Shown here one piece after another: positions 43,032 through 54,297 of a DNA stretch of 64,000 bases (its first letter is position 1; every line of letters starts with the position of its first letter). The notes beneath the pieces are model-generated. The model saw only the letters and a list, made by a program, of their open reading frames with translations, made no database searches and was not told where the DNA came from. This stretch comes from Brachionus plicatilis. Lineage: Eukaryota; Rotifera; Eurotatoria; Ploima; Brachionidae. Made by a program: the position numbers and the translations under genes. The stretch is from contig QEOQ01000503.1 in the NCBI GenBank assembly GCA_010279815.1, positions 306,260-370,259 on the forward strand. The letters are read 5' to 3'.

Positions 43032-43703
43032 CAGTGCACTCGCGCTATAACGATTCGCTTTATTACGAATATCGCGTTACAGCGAATGATGTATAAGCCC
43101 CGATTTCCTCTCCATTCAAATCAATGGCTAACAAAATATCATATTACGAATATGAAATTATGAAAAATTCGCTACTGCGAATGGGAAATCAAAGCCCAAA
43201 TAAATAATAATAAATACAAATAAATAATAAATAATAGTAAATTTTTATTGTATCAAAAATGGAAAGTAAAAAAAGAAAGAGTCCTGAGATAAGCTTAAAG
43301 CTTGAGATAATAGAGGATTATAATAATAAAGCAACTCCAACTGAACTATCCCGCAAGTATGGATTAGCAGCTTCCACTATCTCAACAATCGTTAAGAATC
43401 AAGAAGCGACCAAAAAAGCATCTGAGTCCGTGACATTAAAAAAGCTAAGATATTGAGAGAGCCTGAGTACAAAGAGCTTGAAAAATACCTGGATATGTGG
43501 TTCAGAGACACAAAAGCGCATAATTCCTTTGTGTTTTCTTATCTTATTTTGTCAATAAAAAACTAAAAAAATCTATCAACCACCCAATTATACATTTTTT
43601 TTTTGACACCAATCAATTTACATGGAAAATTTGATATAACGATTTTTTATATAACGAATTGCATTATAAAGTCCCGCTCATTCGTTGTAGCGCGATTGCA
43701 CTG
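43032..43703 (+). mobile_element. pogo/Tigger-like element, internally deleted, TA duplication
   Basis: Ends CAGTGCACTCGCGCTATAAC and the inverse GTAGCGCGATTGCACTG, flanked by TA on both sides (43030-43031, 43704-43705). 672 bp; keeps only the N-terminal DNA-binding part of the transposase. Confidence 0.9.
43259..43545 (+). pseudogene. CENP-B/pogo-type DNA-binding domain remnant
   Basis: ESKKRKSPEISLKLEIIEDY, ELSRKYGLAASTISTIVKN is a psq-type helix-turn-helix. The frame stops at 43456, and the next frame continues REPEYKELEKYLDMWFRDTK (second HTH). The DDE domain is absent. Confidence 0.8.
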
Positions 43704-44035
43704 TAGAAAATAAAGGGGAATCAAAAGTAATTATGCTTGATTTAGAAGTATTAAATCTGAGTCGCCATTTAAGTCCAAAATCGGCACAAATGTCTAATAG
43801 GATTTGAAGGTGTCTATCTACAGGGCTAATAAGTAAAATGTCATCAGCATAAACTATAATAGAAACATTCATGTTTTTGAATTGAGCACCTATTTTTTTA
43901 TTTAAACAATTTTCTATTAGGTCGTTGATGAAGATGTTAAACATGAAGGAGGATAATATACCACCTTGTTTAACCCCACATTCAATTTTAAATGGAATCG
44001 AGGAGATTCCATTCGAAACATGTATTCCCAAAATT

Positions 44036-45535
44036 TGAATCTGGATTTTTAAAAAATAGACAAACTAGGGTTAGGTCAGTCAGTCTTGAAAAACTACCTT
44101 CAATAGTGATGAAAAATGAGTGCTTTTTGTATGACTGTGTATCAAAACATGATATTTAAAAAACACACTAAAAGGAAAACGTTGAAAATTCACAATGCCA
44201 TTAACATCGAAAAGTAAAACAGAAAGCCAAAACATTGAATATTTCTAATCGTTAAAAATCAAGATATGGAAAATTGATAACTGCCAACTGATAATTTAAT
44301 TAACTTTTTTGATAATTTTTTCTTTATTCTCTTTTAATTTTATTAAAATTTACTTTATAATTCATATTCTTACAAAATTACCTAAATTTTTCTATGTTTT
44401 ATTTTTTATATGTTTCTACGTTAATTTAATTAAATTCTTAGTTTTTATTTTTCTACATTTTAATTTTTTACATATTTTCACTTTTTTGTGTTTTTTTGTT
44501 TTTCTTTGTTTTTATTCATTCCCCTTTTTTCGACATAGAAAAGGCATTTGAAAAAGTGTGGTATATAAAAATATGACAGAAACCTTAGAAAACATTTTGA
44601 TTATTGATCCTTAACTTTAAGATGCCGAATTTATTCATAAGAAACAAAATTCAGTGAAAATTTAATTTTATTAAAAAAAATTAATTTTTTTTACAGCTTA
44701 AAACATTATTTTGTCTAAAATTATATAAAATGTAAAAAATTTTACATTTCAAGTTGAAAAAATTAAAAAAAAACTAAAAAAATTCAATGAAAATCAAATT
44801 TTTGTTCAAAAAATTCGACTCTTTTGGCTGTCAGCATTTTTGTTAAGTTAAACTTGAAAAAACGTAATTTTACGTCATTTTATTACATCATACTTTTGAT
44901 GTAATTTTATGAAATCTTACATTTATTGATGTAAAATTAAGTAAAATGATGCAATATTATCCGTTCTGCAGTTTAAAGTAAAACACTGTAAATGTAAAAT
45001 TATTTACACTTTGATGGCATGCACGTCTAATGTACAACTTTTGCCAACTCAAAATCCCTAACTACCTAGGTTTTTAGATTCGGAGCATCTTACATCTCTT
45101 AATTTTTATATAAAGTATAAAAATGTGATGTTAACGACCGACTAATTCATACTGGTGTCGCACGGGGAAGTCTCCACCATTTTAGTTTTTTTTTTTTAAT
45201 TATATTGTACTATATCAAATATATTTTTCTTTTAAAGTTTTATCAATTAATTTATTAATTAAAAAATTTTTTCAAAAATTAAATTTAAAAGAAAAGTTTT
45301 AAGTTGTATTTTTCTACATAAATAACAAAGAAACTGCAAAGTCGATTTAGCTAAGTCGTTGTTTAATTTTTCTCGGCAATAGGGTCTTGGAGCGATCCTC
45401 AATGGAAAAAGATCAATGTAAATTTTAAAAAACAATTTAGTTAAATAATTAATATTAGAATTCTATAGTTGATTAGATAAAATAATTAGAAAAAAGCAGA
45501 AAACGAAAAAAATTTTTTAGGTAAAAAAAATTAAA
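44036..45535. other. Intergenic with scraps
   Basis: Holds a MITE-like end TTGAAAATTCACAATGCCAT near 44185, a 15-residue LINE RT motif A scrap FDIEKAFEKVW at 44529-44561, and an ACGTAATTTTACGTCATTTT palindromic patch near 44860. Otherwise nothing recognised. Confidence 0.45.
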
Positions 45536-45554
45536 TTTAAAAGAAAATATCTTT

Positions 45555-45685
45555 TTGAAGTCGAGTCGACTGGAAAAAGATAGAGTCGTCTCGACTCGAC
45601 TAAAAAATTAACGGAGTCGACTCGACTCGACTTGGAAAAAAATTTAGTCGACTCTAGTCGACCTAGTCGATTCCCAACACTAATA
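45555..45685. repeat. GTCGA-rich palindromic array, hAT-like end
   Basis: Repeated GAGTCGACTC, CGACTCGACT and AGTCGACT words over about 115 bp, ending AGTCGATTCCCAACACTA. The inverted form of the last word, AGTGTTGGGAA, looks like the end of a DNA transposon; the other end was not found. Confidence 0.55.
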
Positions 45686-45734
45686 AAAAGTACTGCAAAA
45701 TAATGAAAAGGTGTTCGAAGGATACGAAAAAATT

Positions 45735-46175
45735 GATACTGATGTAGCTAAGCAGTATAGTTTTATTGTCAGGAAAATAGCAGCCAATGAAATTGAACAA
45801 GAAGGAACAATATGGAAAAGGAAGAATATGAGATGCTTAAGGTTATACCGTTTGAACGATTTGGAAGAGAAATAAAAGTTTGTAAGATTATTTTGGAAGA
45901 TGTAACAGTCTTTGAAGAGCTAATCACGAGTGGCTAGATGAACTTGGGATATAATATCCAGTAAAAGAATGTGAAAGACCGCCAAAAAGATGCCTCAACT
46001 GTCATAAATTCAGCCATACAATTATCAGCTGTAAAGAACCGTACAAATCATGCTCTAGATGTTAAAAAAAATTTCTTACTGGTGAGTGTTCAATTCAACT
46101 GGAATGTGTGAACTGCGGAGAAGAATATTCTGCTTATTACAAAGGATGGCCTAAATATAAAAGATCATTTGTTAT
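45735..46175 (+). pseudogene. LINE ORF1 zinc-knuckle remnant
   Basis: Frames with stops give CERPPKRCLNCHKFSHTIIS, then CKEPYKSCSRC and a final ECVNCGEEYSAYYKGWPKYK. CCHC knuckles plus the 'C-NC-G-H-A-Y-GCP' end mark jockey-type ORF1/gag. The His of the last knuckle is replaced. Confidence 0.7.
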
Positions 46176-46234
46176 ATTATATTGTATTATAATAAATACA
46201 TTTTTTCCTTTTAAATTTTTTTCAATTAAATTAT

Positions 46235-47334
46235 TTAATTAAATAGCCAATTGAATGCAGAAGGAAATTCCTGGCTCCAAAATGTTTCATAATGAATACC
46301 ATCTGGTCGAACGAAATAAGCCAAATTTGTATAGCCTTTATTAGACAATATATCAGCCATTTTAAGCATATTACTAGTCATGTTACGATCACCTTCCATG
46401 CCTCCACAAACAAAATACAATTTTGTATCATCATACTTTGTCACTTCTGGTGAATCAACCAATTCAAAAACTGTTGAATTAAACCAAAACGATGGAGAAA
46501 AAACAACTAGTTTGCTAAATAAATTCTGATTTTTCATTCCGGCATAAAAAGTCATCAAACCACCAAACGAACTTCCGCCTAGACCAGTAAATTCTCTGCC
46601 TGGCTTAGTTCTAAAATTTCTATCGACATAAGGTTTTACATCATTTATTAAAAAGTCCACATATCTATCTCCTTTACCTCCTCCTCTAACTGGATGTGTA
46701 TAAGGCGTTAACTCGTCTGTGCGCTGATCTTTTGTCTGTAGTCCAACAACAATTGCAGTTTGTTTGCCAGAAAAATAATTTCTTTCAACAGTCTCATCAA
46801 CATTCCATTCATCGCCATATGAACTAGTTGCATTGTCAAAAAGATTTTGTCCATCATGCATATATAAAACAGGATATGATTTTAAAGATGAAAAGTAGTC
46901 AGGTGGAAGATAAATCCAAATTGGTTTAGTGGTATTAAATTGCCGGTATGGGAAATTGTTGCTCAGAATAAATACATTTCCTGTAGCTGTGTGTCCTCCT
47001 TTAAAATCGTCCCAATTTTGAATTCGCACCAAATGAGTTTGCCGGTTGTTTGATGAAATTTTAAGGATTCTGTTCGCCATAAAATCTCCATTGGAATTTG
47101 CTTCACCACTTGACCATGTACCACGAGTAAATTTATATTCGTGATCACCCTGAGGAAGATCTATGACCAATTTGAATAAATTATTCGATAACCTATTGAA
47201 TTTGTACTGAGAATGATTCGGGGACCAGTTGTTAAATGAGCCTGCGATAAATATGTCATCTCTTATAGGCGTATAGTATCTTGGAACTTGCACAATGTCA
47301 AATTCTATCTCTACATTAATTACCTCATTAAAGG
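46235..47334 (-). CDS. Esterase exon 2
   Basis: Frame runs from the acceptor through AFNEVINVEIEFDIVQVPRY to the stop after AFNWLFN. It includes residues upstream of the first internal Met that belong to the binding module's first strand. Confidence 0.88.
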
Positions 47335-47424
47335 CTTAAGATTTTTTATTAAATAACGTTTCTAATTATTTGATTTAAATAAATTACCTAAAAGCAATAA
47401 AATTAATTTAGCATTTAAATTCAT
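46235..47424 (-). CDS. Secreted esterase with starch-binding-like module, 2 exons
   Basis: Exon 1 is 47388-47424 (ATG plus 37 nt, donor G|GTAATT), exon 2 is 46235-47334 (acceptor TTAAG|CC). The phase fits, giving 378 aa. The start MNLNAKLILLLLAFNEV is a short signal peptide. Residues about 20-105 look like a CBM20-type fold (DDIFIAGSFNNWSPN, EYKFTRGTWSSGEANSNGD). The rest is an esterase-D/Fes-like alpha/beta hydrolase: YPVLYMHDGQNLFD, VKPYVDRNFRT, nucleophile elbow GLGGSSFGGLMTF, and a late catalytic His in PDGIHYETFW. The substrate is unknown; a carbohydrate ester is a guess from the module. The close bacterial style raises possible horizontal transfer, but the intron shows it is now a eukaryotic gene. 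Confidence 0.88.
47388..47424 (-). CDS. Esterase exon 1 (signal peptide)
   Basis: Twelve codons plus one base: MNLNAKLILLLL then G, completed to Ala by exon 2 across a 53-bp intron (47335-47387). Confidence 0.75.
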
Positions 47425-47789
47425 TGTTTGATTAAAATCAAAAAATAAAAAAAATATAAATAAAATATCAAATGATAAAATTTTGTTTCTCAAGATGTTA
47501 AATTTCTTTGTTAGAATTGAAATGCAAAAAGTAAGATTTAATTGAATTTTGAAATTAAAAAATAGAAGAATTAGTTTTATTAAAGAGCAATTGATTTAAA
47601 CGTGGCAAAATTGTTAAAATTTTATCAAATATTTATTACTTTAATAAAAAAGGTTTTTTTTTAAAAAGTTGAAAATTATTTATAACAATGAAGACACTTT
47701 ATACAAAAATTTTAGATAATAATCGTAAATTTACCATTTCCAAATTAGAAACATCTATTCTACACTAAAGCGTCATTTATTTTGATTTT

Positions 47790-48527
47790 TTCAATCTTGC
47801 TTCTCCTCATGTCATTCCCATTTCGATAAGCTCTTTCGTGATCGTTGACCTCCATGTTGCTGCTGGTCGTCCTACCTTACGTCGCCCTTGAGGTGTCCAT
47901 TGAAGGTCTCTTTTTGGTATCCGTGTTTCTTTCATTCTAAGTACATACCCGAGCCATCGCATTCTTTTGTTCACAATCCATTGACTTAATGGTTCTGAAT
48001 TTTTCTTCTGTATAAGTCAGCATTCGACAATGTTCGAGTGTATCCCGAGAATCCTCCGCAGGCTTCCAGTGTGGAAGGTGCTAAGGCTTTTCCCTTCAGA
48101 TTCATACGTCCTCCAACATTCACTTTCGTACATCAGTGTTGCTTTTACTACACTGTTGTTTAGTTTAAGGTTTGATTTCCATTCTGGTCGGAGTCTAGCA
48201 AAGGCACTCTTTGCTTTAGCAAGTCTATTCTTAATGTCTCTGTGTATTCCCAGCGTTGTACTCATAGTGCTACCTAGGTATGTGAATTCACTTGCACACT
48301 CGATTTGTGTACCATCGATGGTGATCGGGGTATCCAATTTGGTGTGTATGCACATAACTTTCGTTTTAGCCACATTTATTTCGAGTCCAGTTGTTTTGGC
48401 GTTATTCGCCAAATCTTCTGTCTTCATATGCATATGTGCTTCTGTATTATATATTAGCACCAGATCATCCGCGAAGTCTAGGTCTTCAAGTTTTACAGTA
48501 TTCTTCATTGAATACCACTCGGACTAA
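47790..48527 (-). pseudogene. RTE-like LINE RT C-terminal fragment
   Basis: Minus strand: LEDLDFADDLVLIYNTEAHM, GLEINVAKTKVMC, FTYLGSTMSTTLG, RLAKAKSAFARLRPEWKSN, then LRRILGIHSN and, in another frame, RMRWLGYVLRMKETRIPKRD plus GRRKVGRPAATWR. This order is typical of the RTE clade. No start, and frames shift near 48017. Confidence 0.85.
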
Positions 48528-48635
48528 CAGTTGTTTTCTTCATGGCATAGTCCAATTAATTTTGATTTAAAACAGTGACGGAAAGGTGTTAAAATTCCTT
48601 TTATTACATGTCTACATATCTACATATCTTTTATT

Positions 48636-48755
48636 TAAGTCGTGTTCAGTAGTCTTTTCTGGGTACAAAAAAGAGAGTGATAATCTAAACTTAAAAATTT
48701 ATGGAAACAGAATAGTGAGCCAAAAAGAAATCAAGTTTCTTGGTATTAAATTATT
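48636..48755 (+). pseudogene. 120-bp scrap of the intact LINE ORF2
   Basis: SCSVVFSGYKKESDNLNLKI, YGNRIVSQKEIKFLGIK, near identical to ORF2 of 38663-41479, truncated at both ends. Confidence 0.9.
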
Positions 48756-48939
48756 TTTATTTTTTATTTTTTTATTTTTAACGATTTGGTCAGCTTCTTT
48801 ATTTTTAAGAAAGAAGGAAATGGCAAGTTTTTTTTTCTATTTAACTTTTTTGAAATTTTGAAATTACGTTGTTAATTTAAACTCAATGCTTATGTATGTT
48901 AAAATTTGAAATTTAATTACGCAATTATTTCTGGCTCAA

Positions 48940-49340
48940 AAAATGGCTCATCAAGTGGAAGATGAAAATATTTGTTGAAAAGTCTTGCTTCATTGTCTTC
49001 AATAAATATAATTAGGAAAATATTGACTTAAACTTTAAGATATATGAAATTAAAATGAAAGTCAGATGGAAATCAAGTTCTTAGGTATTGGTTGATGAAA
49101 TGGGGTTTTAGCTATTACACACTAGGAAATCTATATAAATCCTTAATCGGATCTATAATAGATAACTCTTTTCCATGTCTGAATTTACTTTCAGAGACAA
49201 ACATTAAAAAAAATTCAAGTCTTACAAAACTCAGCAGTACGCTTTATTCTTAAACTAAAATATGATACTCCTTCCAATATTGTGAACTTAATAAACTTAA
49301 ACTCTTAACTGTCTTGAATCGACTTTATGAATTGAGCGAA
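48940..49340 (+). pseudogene. Decayed LINE ORF2 C-terminal fragment
   Basis: Frames with gaps: KMKIFVEKSCFIVF, TLGNLYKSLIGSIIDNSFPC, FILKLKYDTPSNIV, LNRLYELSE. It ends next to the H4-3 cassette. Confidence 0.75.
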
Positions 49341-49381
49341 TTTTTATACAATTACTCTGCTTCATTTTTTAGATTTAGTTT

Positions 49382-49397
49382 GGCCCTGAAAAGGGCC
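49382..49397 (-). terminator. Histone 3' stem-loop (H4-3)
   Basis: Minus strand GGCCCT-TTTC-AGGGCC, 29 nt after the stop; the downstream element reads AAAAAATGAAGCAGAG (49355-49371), with AATGAA in place of AATAAA. Confidence 0.95.
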
Positions 49398-49426
49398 GGG
49401 GTTTAATGGAAATTGGTGAAGTTTAT

Positions 49427-49925
<499 letters not shown>

Positions 49926-49974
49926 TATTTTACATCAATATCAAATCCTTCTTAATATTTTAAAATTTTTCCAT

Positions 49975-50555
49975 TTAGTACAAAAATTAAAGACAAAGTA
50001 TATAATTACTACATTGATGAAATAAAAGAGAAATGTAACTCAAGATTAAACTTAATTAAAATATTATCAAACAAAAGTTGGGGACTTAGTCAGTACACCC
50101 TAAGTACACTTTATAAAACCATAATTCGATCAATCATTGACTACTCATTTCCATGCTTAAATCTCCTTTCAAATGAGTCTAATAGGAAACTTCAAGTTAT
50201 TCAAAATACAGCTATACGTTCATTATTAAAACTGAAAATGGATACTTCCCTAGAACAACTCCACCATCTAGCCTTAGAAAAACTAAAAACTCATAGGATA
50301 GTAATAAGCCCAAAAGAAATATGCAATCTTGCATCTCCATTGTGTGGTTTATACCTCCTAATTGGAGAATATTTTCCTTACCTTGCTTAATACTTGAAAG
50401 CTTCAATCCCTTACACTTCTCAACAACCAATTATTAACATTGGTAAACTGACCATCTATTCAAAATGTATATAACAAACGGAAACTTTTTTTTATTAATT
50501 CTTTCAACTTTTCTCTTAATCGTCTCTTTTTATTTTTATTTATTTTTTCTGAAGG
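49975..50555 (+). pseudogene. LINE ORF2 C-terminal fragment
   Basis: Open through YYIDEIKEKCNSRLNLIKIL, SNKSWGLSQYTLSTLYKTII, RSIIDYSFPCLNLLSNESN, ending CGLYLLIGEYFPYLA, followed by a T-rich UTR and TTCTGAAGGAGCC tail at 50548-50560. 5'-truncated. Confidence 0.85.
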
Positions 50556-50560
50556 AGCCC

Positions 50561-50760
50561 TGTGATGAGGACATCACTGTGCATGTACTCGGTTCGCTTT
50601 GCAGTTGCATGCACTCGTCTGAATCAGTAGACGATGTGCATGTTGAGCGCAGGCGAGACCGTGTACATACACTATAAATATTAAGCAACTCTTTTTTATT
50701 GACATGAAAAATCTTAATTATTGAAATAAAGTTTTATTTTAGTCGATTGGCTTTATTTCA
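50561..50760 (+). repeat. Ty3/gypsy 5' LTR (200 bp)
   Basis: Opens TGTGATGAGGACATCACTG and closes CTTTATTTCA. TATAAATATTAAGCAACTC near 50673 and AATAAA at 50725-50730 give promoter and polyA order. Inserted directly after a LINE tail. Confidence 0.65.
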
Positions 50761-50762
50761 TC

Positions 50763-50776
50763 TGGCGACGAGGAAA
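50763..50776 (+). other. Primer-binding site of the gypsy element
   Basis: TGGCGACGAGGAAA two bases after the LTR. The TGGCGACG word begins many gypsy primer-binding sites. Confidence 0.5.
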
Positions 50777-51370
50777 ATGTCAGCGACATACGGTCAACTT
50801 GAGACCTTCAAGTACGCGGCGGGCGAAGCAGGCACGCTAGGACCGCGCTGGGAGGCGTGGCTGGAGGGCTTCAAGCTCTATCTGGAAGCCAACGAGATTA
50901 GCGACGGCAAAGGCAAAGTTCTCTTCAAGCTCCAGATGGGCGAGCAGGCGAGGAAAATTTTCCACACGCTCGCGAAGCCGGAAGGCAAGATGAAACCGGA
51001 TCCGACCTCAACCCCGACAGACACCAAGCAAGACATACCCGACATGGACACGCTGCCCGAGTGCTACGCGCTCATGTCCAATTATCTTCGGACGAAGAGG
51101 TCGAAATGGACGGAGCAGTGTGTGTTCCGTCGAGCGACAAAGCGCCAGGACGAGACGGTGGACCAGTACGTCATGCGCCTCCGCGAACTGACCGCTCACT
51201 GCAAGTTCGGCGACGCCAAGGACGTAGACCGCGAGATCCTGGGCCACCTAGTGCACACTACGGGAATCCGGCGCTTCGAGAGCAAGTGCTGCGAGGAGGA
51301 CGAAGACTTGACACTCGTAAAGGCTCTCAACATTGCCCGCAACTGCGAGACCAACAGCGACAGCGTCGAT
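50777..51370 (+). CDS. Ty3/gypsy Gag, runs into a gap
   Basis: The ATG at 50777 directly follows the primer-binding site; an upstream in-frame ATG at 50747 lies in the LTR and is unlikely. About 198 residues before the gap: LGPRWEAWLEGFKLYLEAN, KVLFKLQMGEQARKIFHTL, CVFRRATKRQDETVDQYVMR and LRELTAHCKFGDAKDVDREI, the retrotransposon capsid (gag) pattern. It forms the particle that packages element RNA. Strongly GC-rich against AT-rich surroundings. Pol, 3' LTR and completeness cannot be judged because the sequence stops at 51371. Confidence 0.88.
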
Positions 51371-51885
51371 NNNNNNNNNNNNNNNNNNNNNNNNNNNNNN
51401 NNNNNNNNNNNNNNNNNNNNNNNNNNNNNNNNNNNNNNNNNNNNNNNNNNNNNNNNNNNNNNNNNNNNNNNNNNNNNNNNNNNNNNNNNNNNNNNNNNNN
51501 NNNNNNNNNNNNNNNNNNNNNNNNNNNNNNNNNNNNNNNNNNNNNNNNNNNNNNNNNNNNNNNNNNNNNNNNNNNNNNNNNNNNNNNNNNNNNNNNNNNN
51601 NNNNNNNNNNNNNNNNNNNNNNNNNNNNNNNNNNNNNNNNNNNNNNNNNNNNNNNNNNNNNNNNNNNNNNNNNNNNNNNNNNNNNNNNNNNNNNNNNNNN
51701 NNNNNNNNNNNNNNNNNNNNNNNNNNNNNNNNNNNNNNNNNNNNNNNNNNNNNNNNNNNNNNNNNNNNNNNNNNNNNNNNNNNNNNNNNNNNNNNNNNNN
51801 NNNNNNNNNNNNNNNNNNNNNNNNNNNNNNNNNNNNNNNNNNNNNNNNNNNNNNNNNNNNNNNNNNNNNNNNNNNNNNNNNNNNN
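51371..51885. other. Assembly gap (N run)
   Basis: 515 undetermined bases. The far side is not gypsy sequence, so the element's 3' part is missing or collapsed. Confidence 1.
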
Positions 51886-52200
51886 AAATTTTCTCTAAAT
51901 TGGAGCAACTGATAATCCTTTGTACCACCAATATACTGATTCTGCAAAACTCTGCAATAAATCTGCAAAATTCGTAGATTGTGAATTTTTGATAATTTAT
52001 TATCAATTCAAATTTAAGTTATGGTACTGAAAGTGTACCAGTTGCTTCAATTTACTGAACATGTTTTAGTCGGTACAGATTAAAGCTCTGGCATTTTTTT
52101 TTTGTTGTCTTAAAATTCACAATTTTCTGAATTTTGCAGAGTTTTGCAGAAACACTTTATTGGTGGTAGAAAGCATGTATCATTTGCTACAATTTAAAAA
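51886..52200. repeat. Copy of the CTGCAATAAATCTGCAAAA repeat family
   Basis: TTTGTACCACCAATATACTG, CTCTGCAATAAATCTGCAAA, then inverted TTGCAGAGTTTTGCAG near 52135 and ACAATTT near 52190: the same palindromic layout as 15248-15751. The left end is lost in the gap. Confidence 0.65.
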
Positions 52201-52830
52201 AACATCTTTTTTAACTAAATATTTATCTAGACTTGCGCAAAAGTCAGAAAAAAAGTCATTTTAAAGTCGTTTAGAATTCCAAATATCCAAGAGAATCAAC
52301 AAAATCAAGATAGAAGTTGGAACAAGTCAATAACTAGGTCTTGTGATCCAACTGATACTTTTGCGTAAAAGTTCATCAAATTCTTTACAAAATGGTAGAT
52401 GGTCGGCAGTTTTTGCATAATTCCTAATACCATCTAACCGCGGTCCGTGTTTTAGGAAAAAACAGGGAGTCGGTGTTTTAGCATAAGCCCCTTTAAGGCG
52501 TTATAAAAAGTAAAATATATGACAAAATTTGTGTTTGATTAATTTCTAAAATTATGATCTAATTTGAAAGTGTTTTTTAATTTTGCTAATTATTATTCAT
52601 TATGTGCTCTTTTTTTATTTTATTTCTTTTCCCAATTTTTTTAAATTGAACAATTCAGGTAATTCAATTGTGGCTGGATGGATTAGTTGTCAATGGCTTT
52701 GGGACTTTTATGCTTTAGTAAGTAACTGAATTATACTTTTTTGTTTTTCTTTTTGAAACTCTTTGTAATGGCAAAATTTTATAGATTCAACAATCCAATT
52801 TTTTCTCTGATCTTTTATTTTTTCTTTAAT
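52201..52830. other. Intergenic, nothing recognised
   Basis: No ORF or repeat ends that I can support. Confidence 0.45.
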
Positions 52831-52840
52831 TAATAATATT

Positions 52841-53611
52841 GGGATTATTATTTCAACACAATAAAAAAACTTTTCAACACAAATTTAAACTGATCGTCAC
52901 AAAATTAAATCTTCTCAGCACAAATTTTAAAAAATAGTGAAAAAATTTTGAACACAAAAATTTTTTTCCTAAAAAATCGTTGAACACAAAAAAAAATACT
53001 TTAGTTAAAATTTAAGGAAAAAAAACTTTTTAATTAAAACACAAAATTTATTGAATAAATGCTGAAAAAAGTTTAATGCTTAATTCTTTCAAATCTAAAA
53101 TCACAAAGCTTATTGATAAATATAAAATGTGTTTTTAATCATTGTTTTATTCTCTTACGTACCATTTTTCAGAATTTTTAGCTCTACCTTTATAGTCTTA
53201 ATAGTTTTTTTTGGCATTTTATCCTTGGTGAGGTAAATGAATTTTTACGATTTCTAAGATTCTTTCTTGACTGAATTCGGACAAAATTTTCAAGTAGAAG
53301 TTTAAAAATTTTCAAAACTAATTTTAGTAATTTTAAAAAAATTTGAAAGCATTTCTTAAGAAATTTAAACAATTGAAACCAAAAAAAAATTTGTGTTGTA
53401 GAGCTTTTTTTGTCTTTAATTTTTGTGATAAAAAATTTTTGCGTTCAAAATTTTTTCACTATTTTTTAAAATTTGTGCTGAGAAGATAAAATTTTGTGTT
53501 AAAAAGTTTTTTTCTTTTTTTGAAAAATTTGTGATGAGAAGATTTAATTTTGTGACGATCAGTTTAAATTTGTGTTAAAAAGTTTTTTTATTGTGTTGAA
53601 TAGGTAGACCC
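52841..53611. mobile_element. Foldback MULE-like MITE, perfect 9-bp target duplication
   Basis: 771 bp, flanked by exact AATAATATT at 52832-52840 and 53612-53620. The ends GGG...TCAACACAATAAAAAAAC are inverted; arms longer than 100 bp hold repeated CAACACAAA-like words (CTGATCGTCACAAAATTAAA in both arms). No transposase. Confidence 0.85.
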
Positions 53612-54297
53612 AATAATATTTGAAAAGTAGAATTTTCATTGATTTCTTCAATAAAATATGCAATAAATTGCAGTTTTTGCAGAGCTTAGAATTCGTTTGT
53701 ACAATTTTTTTTACAATATTGTACGTTTTACAGAACCATTTTTACTCAATTAGAAGAAAAATTACAGGGTTTTACTTTTTGTACTAAAATTTCACATTGC
53801 CCAAATTAAAGAATAATCACAACTAGATTTAAATTAATACCATTTTATTATTCAAAAATAAAACAAAACCAATTGAATTAGTAATGGACTAAATCATTAT
53901 TTAAGGATTAATTAAAAATATAATTCAATATTTTCAAAAAATTACTTAACAAAAAAAACCAAACTTTTCATCAATTACATTTTTCTTCTGTTCTAGAAAA
54001 AACTTGCTAAAAAGAAGTGATTTAGGTGGAATAAAAAAAAATACAGCTAATTTTCAAATTTTAATCTAATTAAAGATCAAAAAATATAGAGTTTATGATT
54101 AAACATTAAAGTAAAACAAAAACTACTAATTAACCGGAATAAAATTTTTACAATGAATATCTAAATTGAAAAAAATATATACAATTAAAAAAACGTAGGC
54201 CAATTTACCGATTGAATTTTAACAAAAATTAAATTCAACTTTTTTTTTTCAATCATAGACCGGATGTACAAAAAAAATGTCAATTGGAAAAAATAAA

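Larger units (their letters stand above)
42660..44035 (-). pseudogene. LINE RT fragment split by a pogo/Tigger element
   Basis: Minus strand 44031-43705: ECGVKQGGILSSFMFNIFIN and IVYADDILLISPVDRHLQIL (RT motifs B and C). After the 672-bp insert the protein continues at 43030-42734 with NKHECIQYLGFTLNSNLEF and KSFIYKTFCLSQFTYGLENI. A different lineage from the intact LINE (YADD rather than FADD). Confidence 0.85.

Noticed and set aside
44309..44551. Phe/Ile-rich plus frame
   Set aside because: T-rich low-complexity translation; only the last residues touch a real LINE RT motif scrap in another frame.
48030..48527. 165-codon plus-strand frame rich in Ser/Leu
   Set aside because: Antisense of the RTE-like reverse transcriptase.
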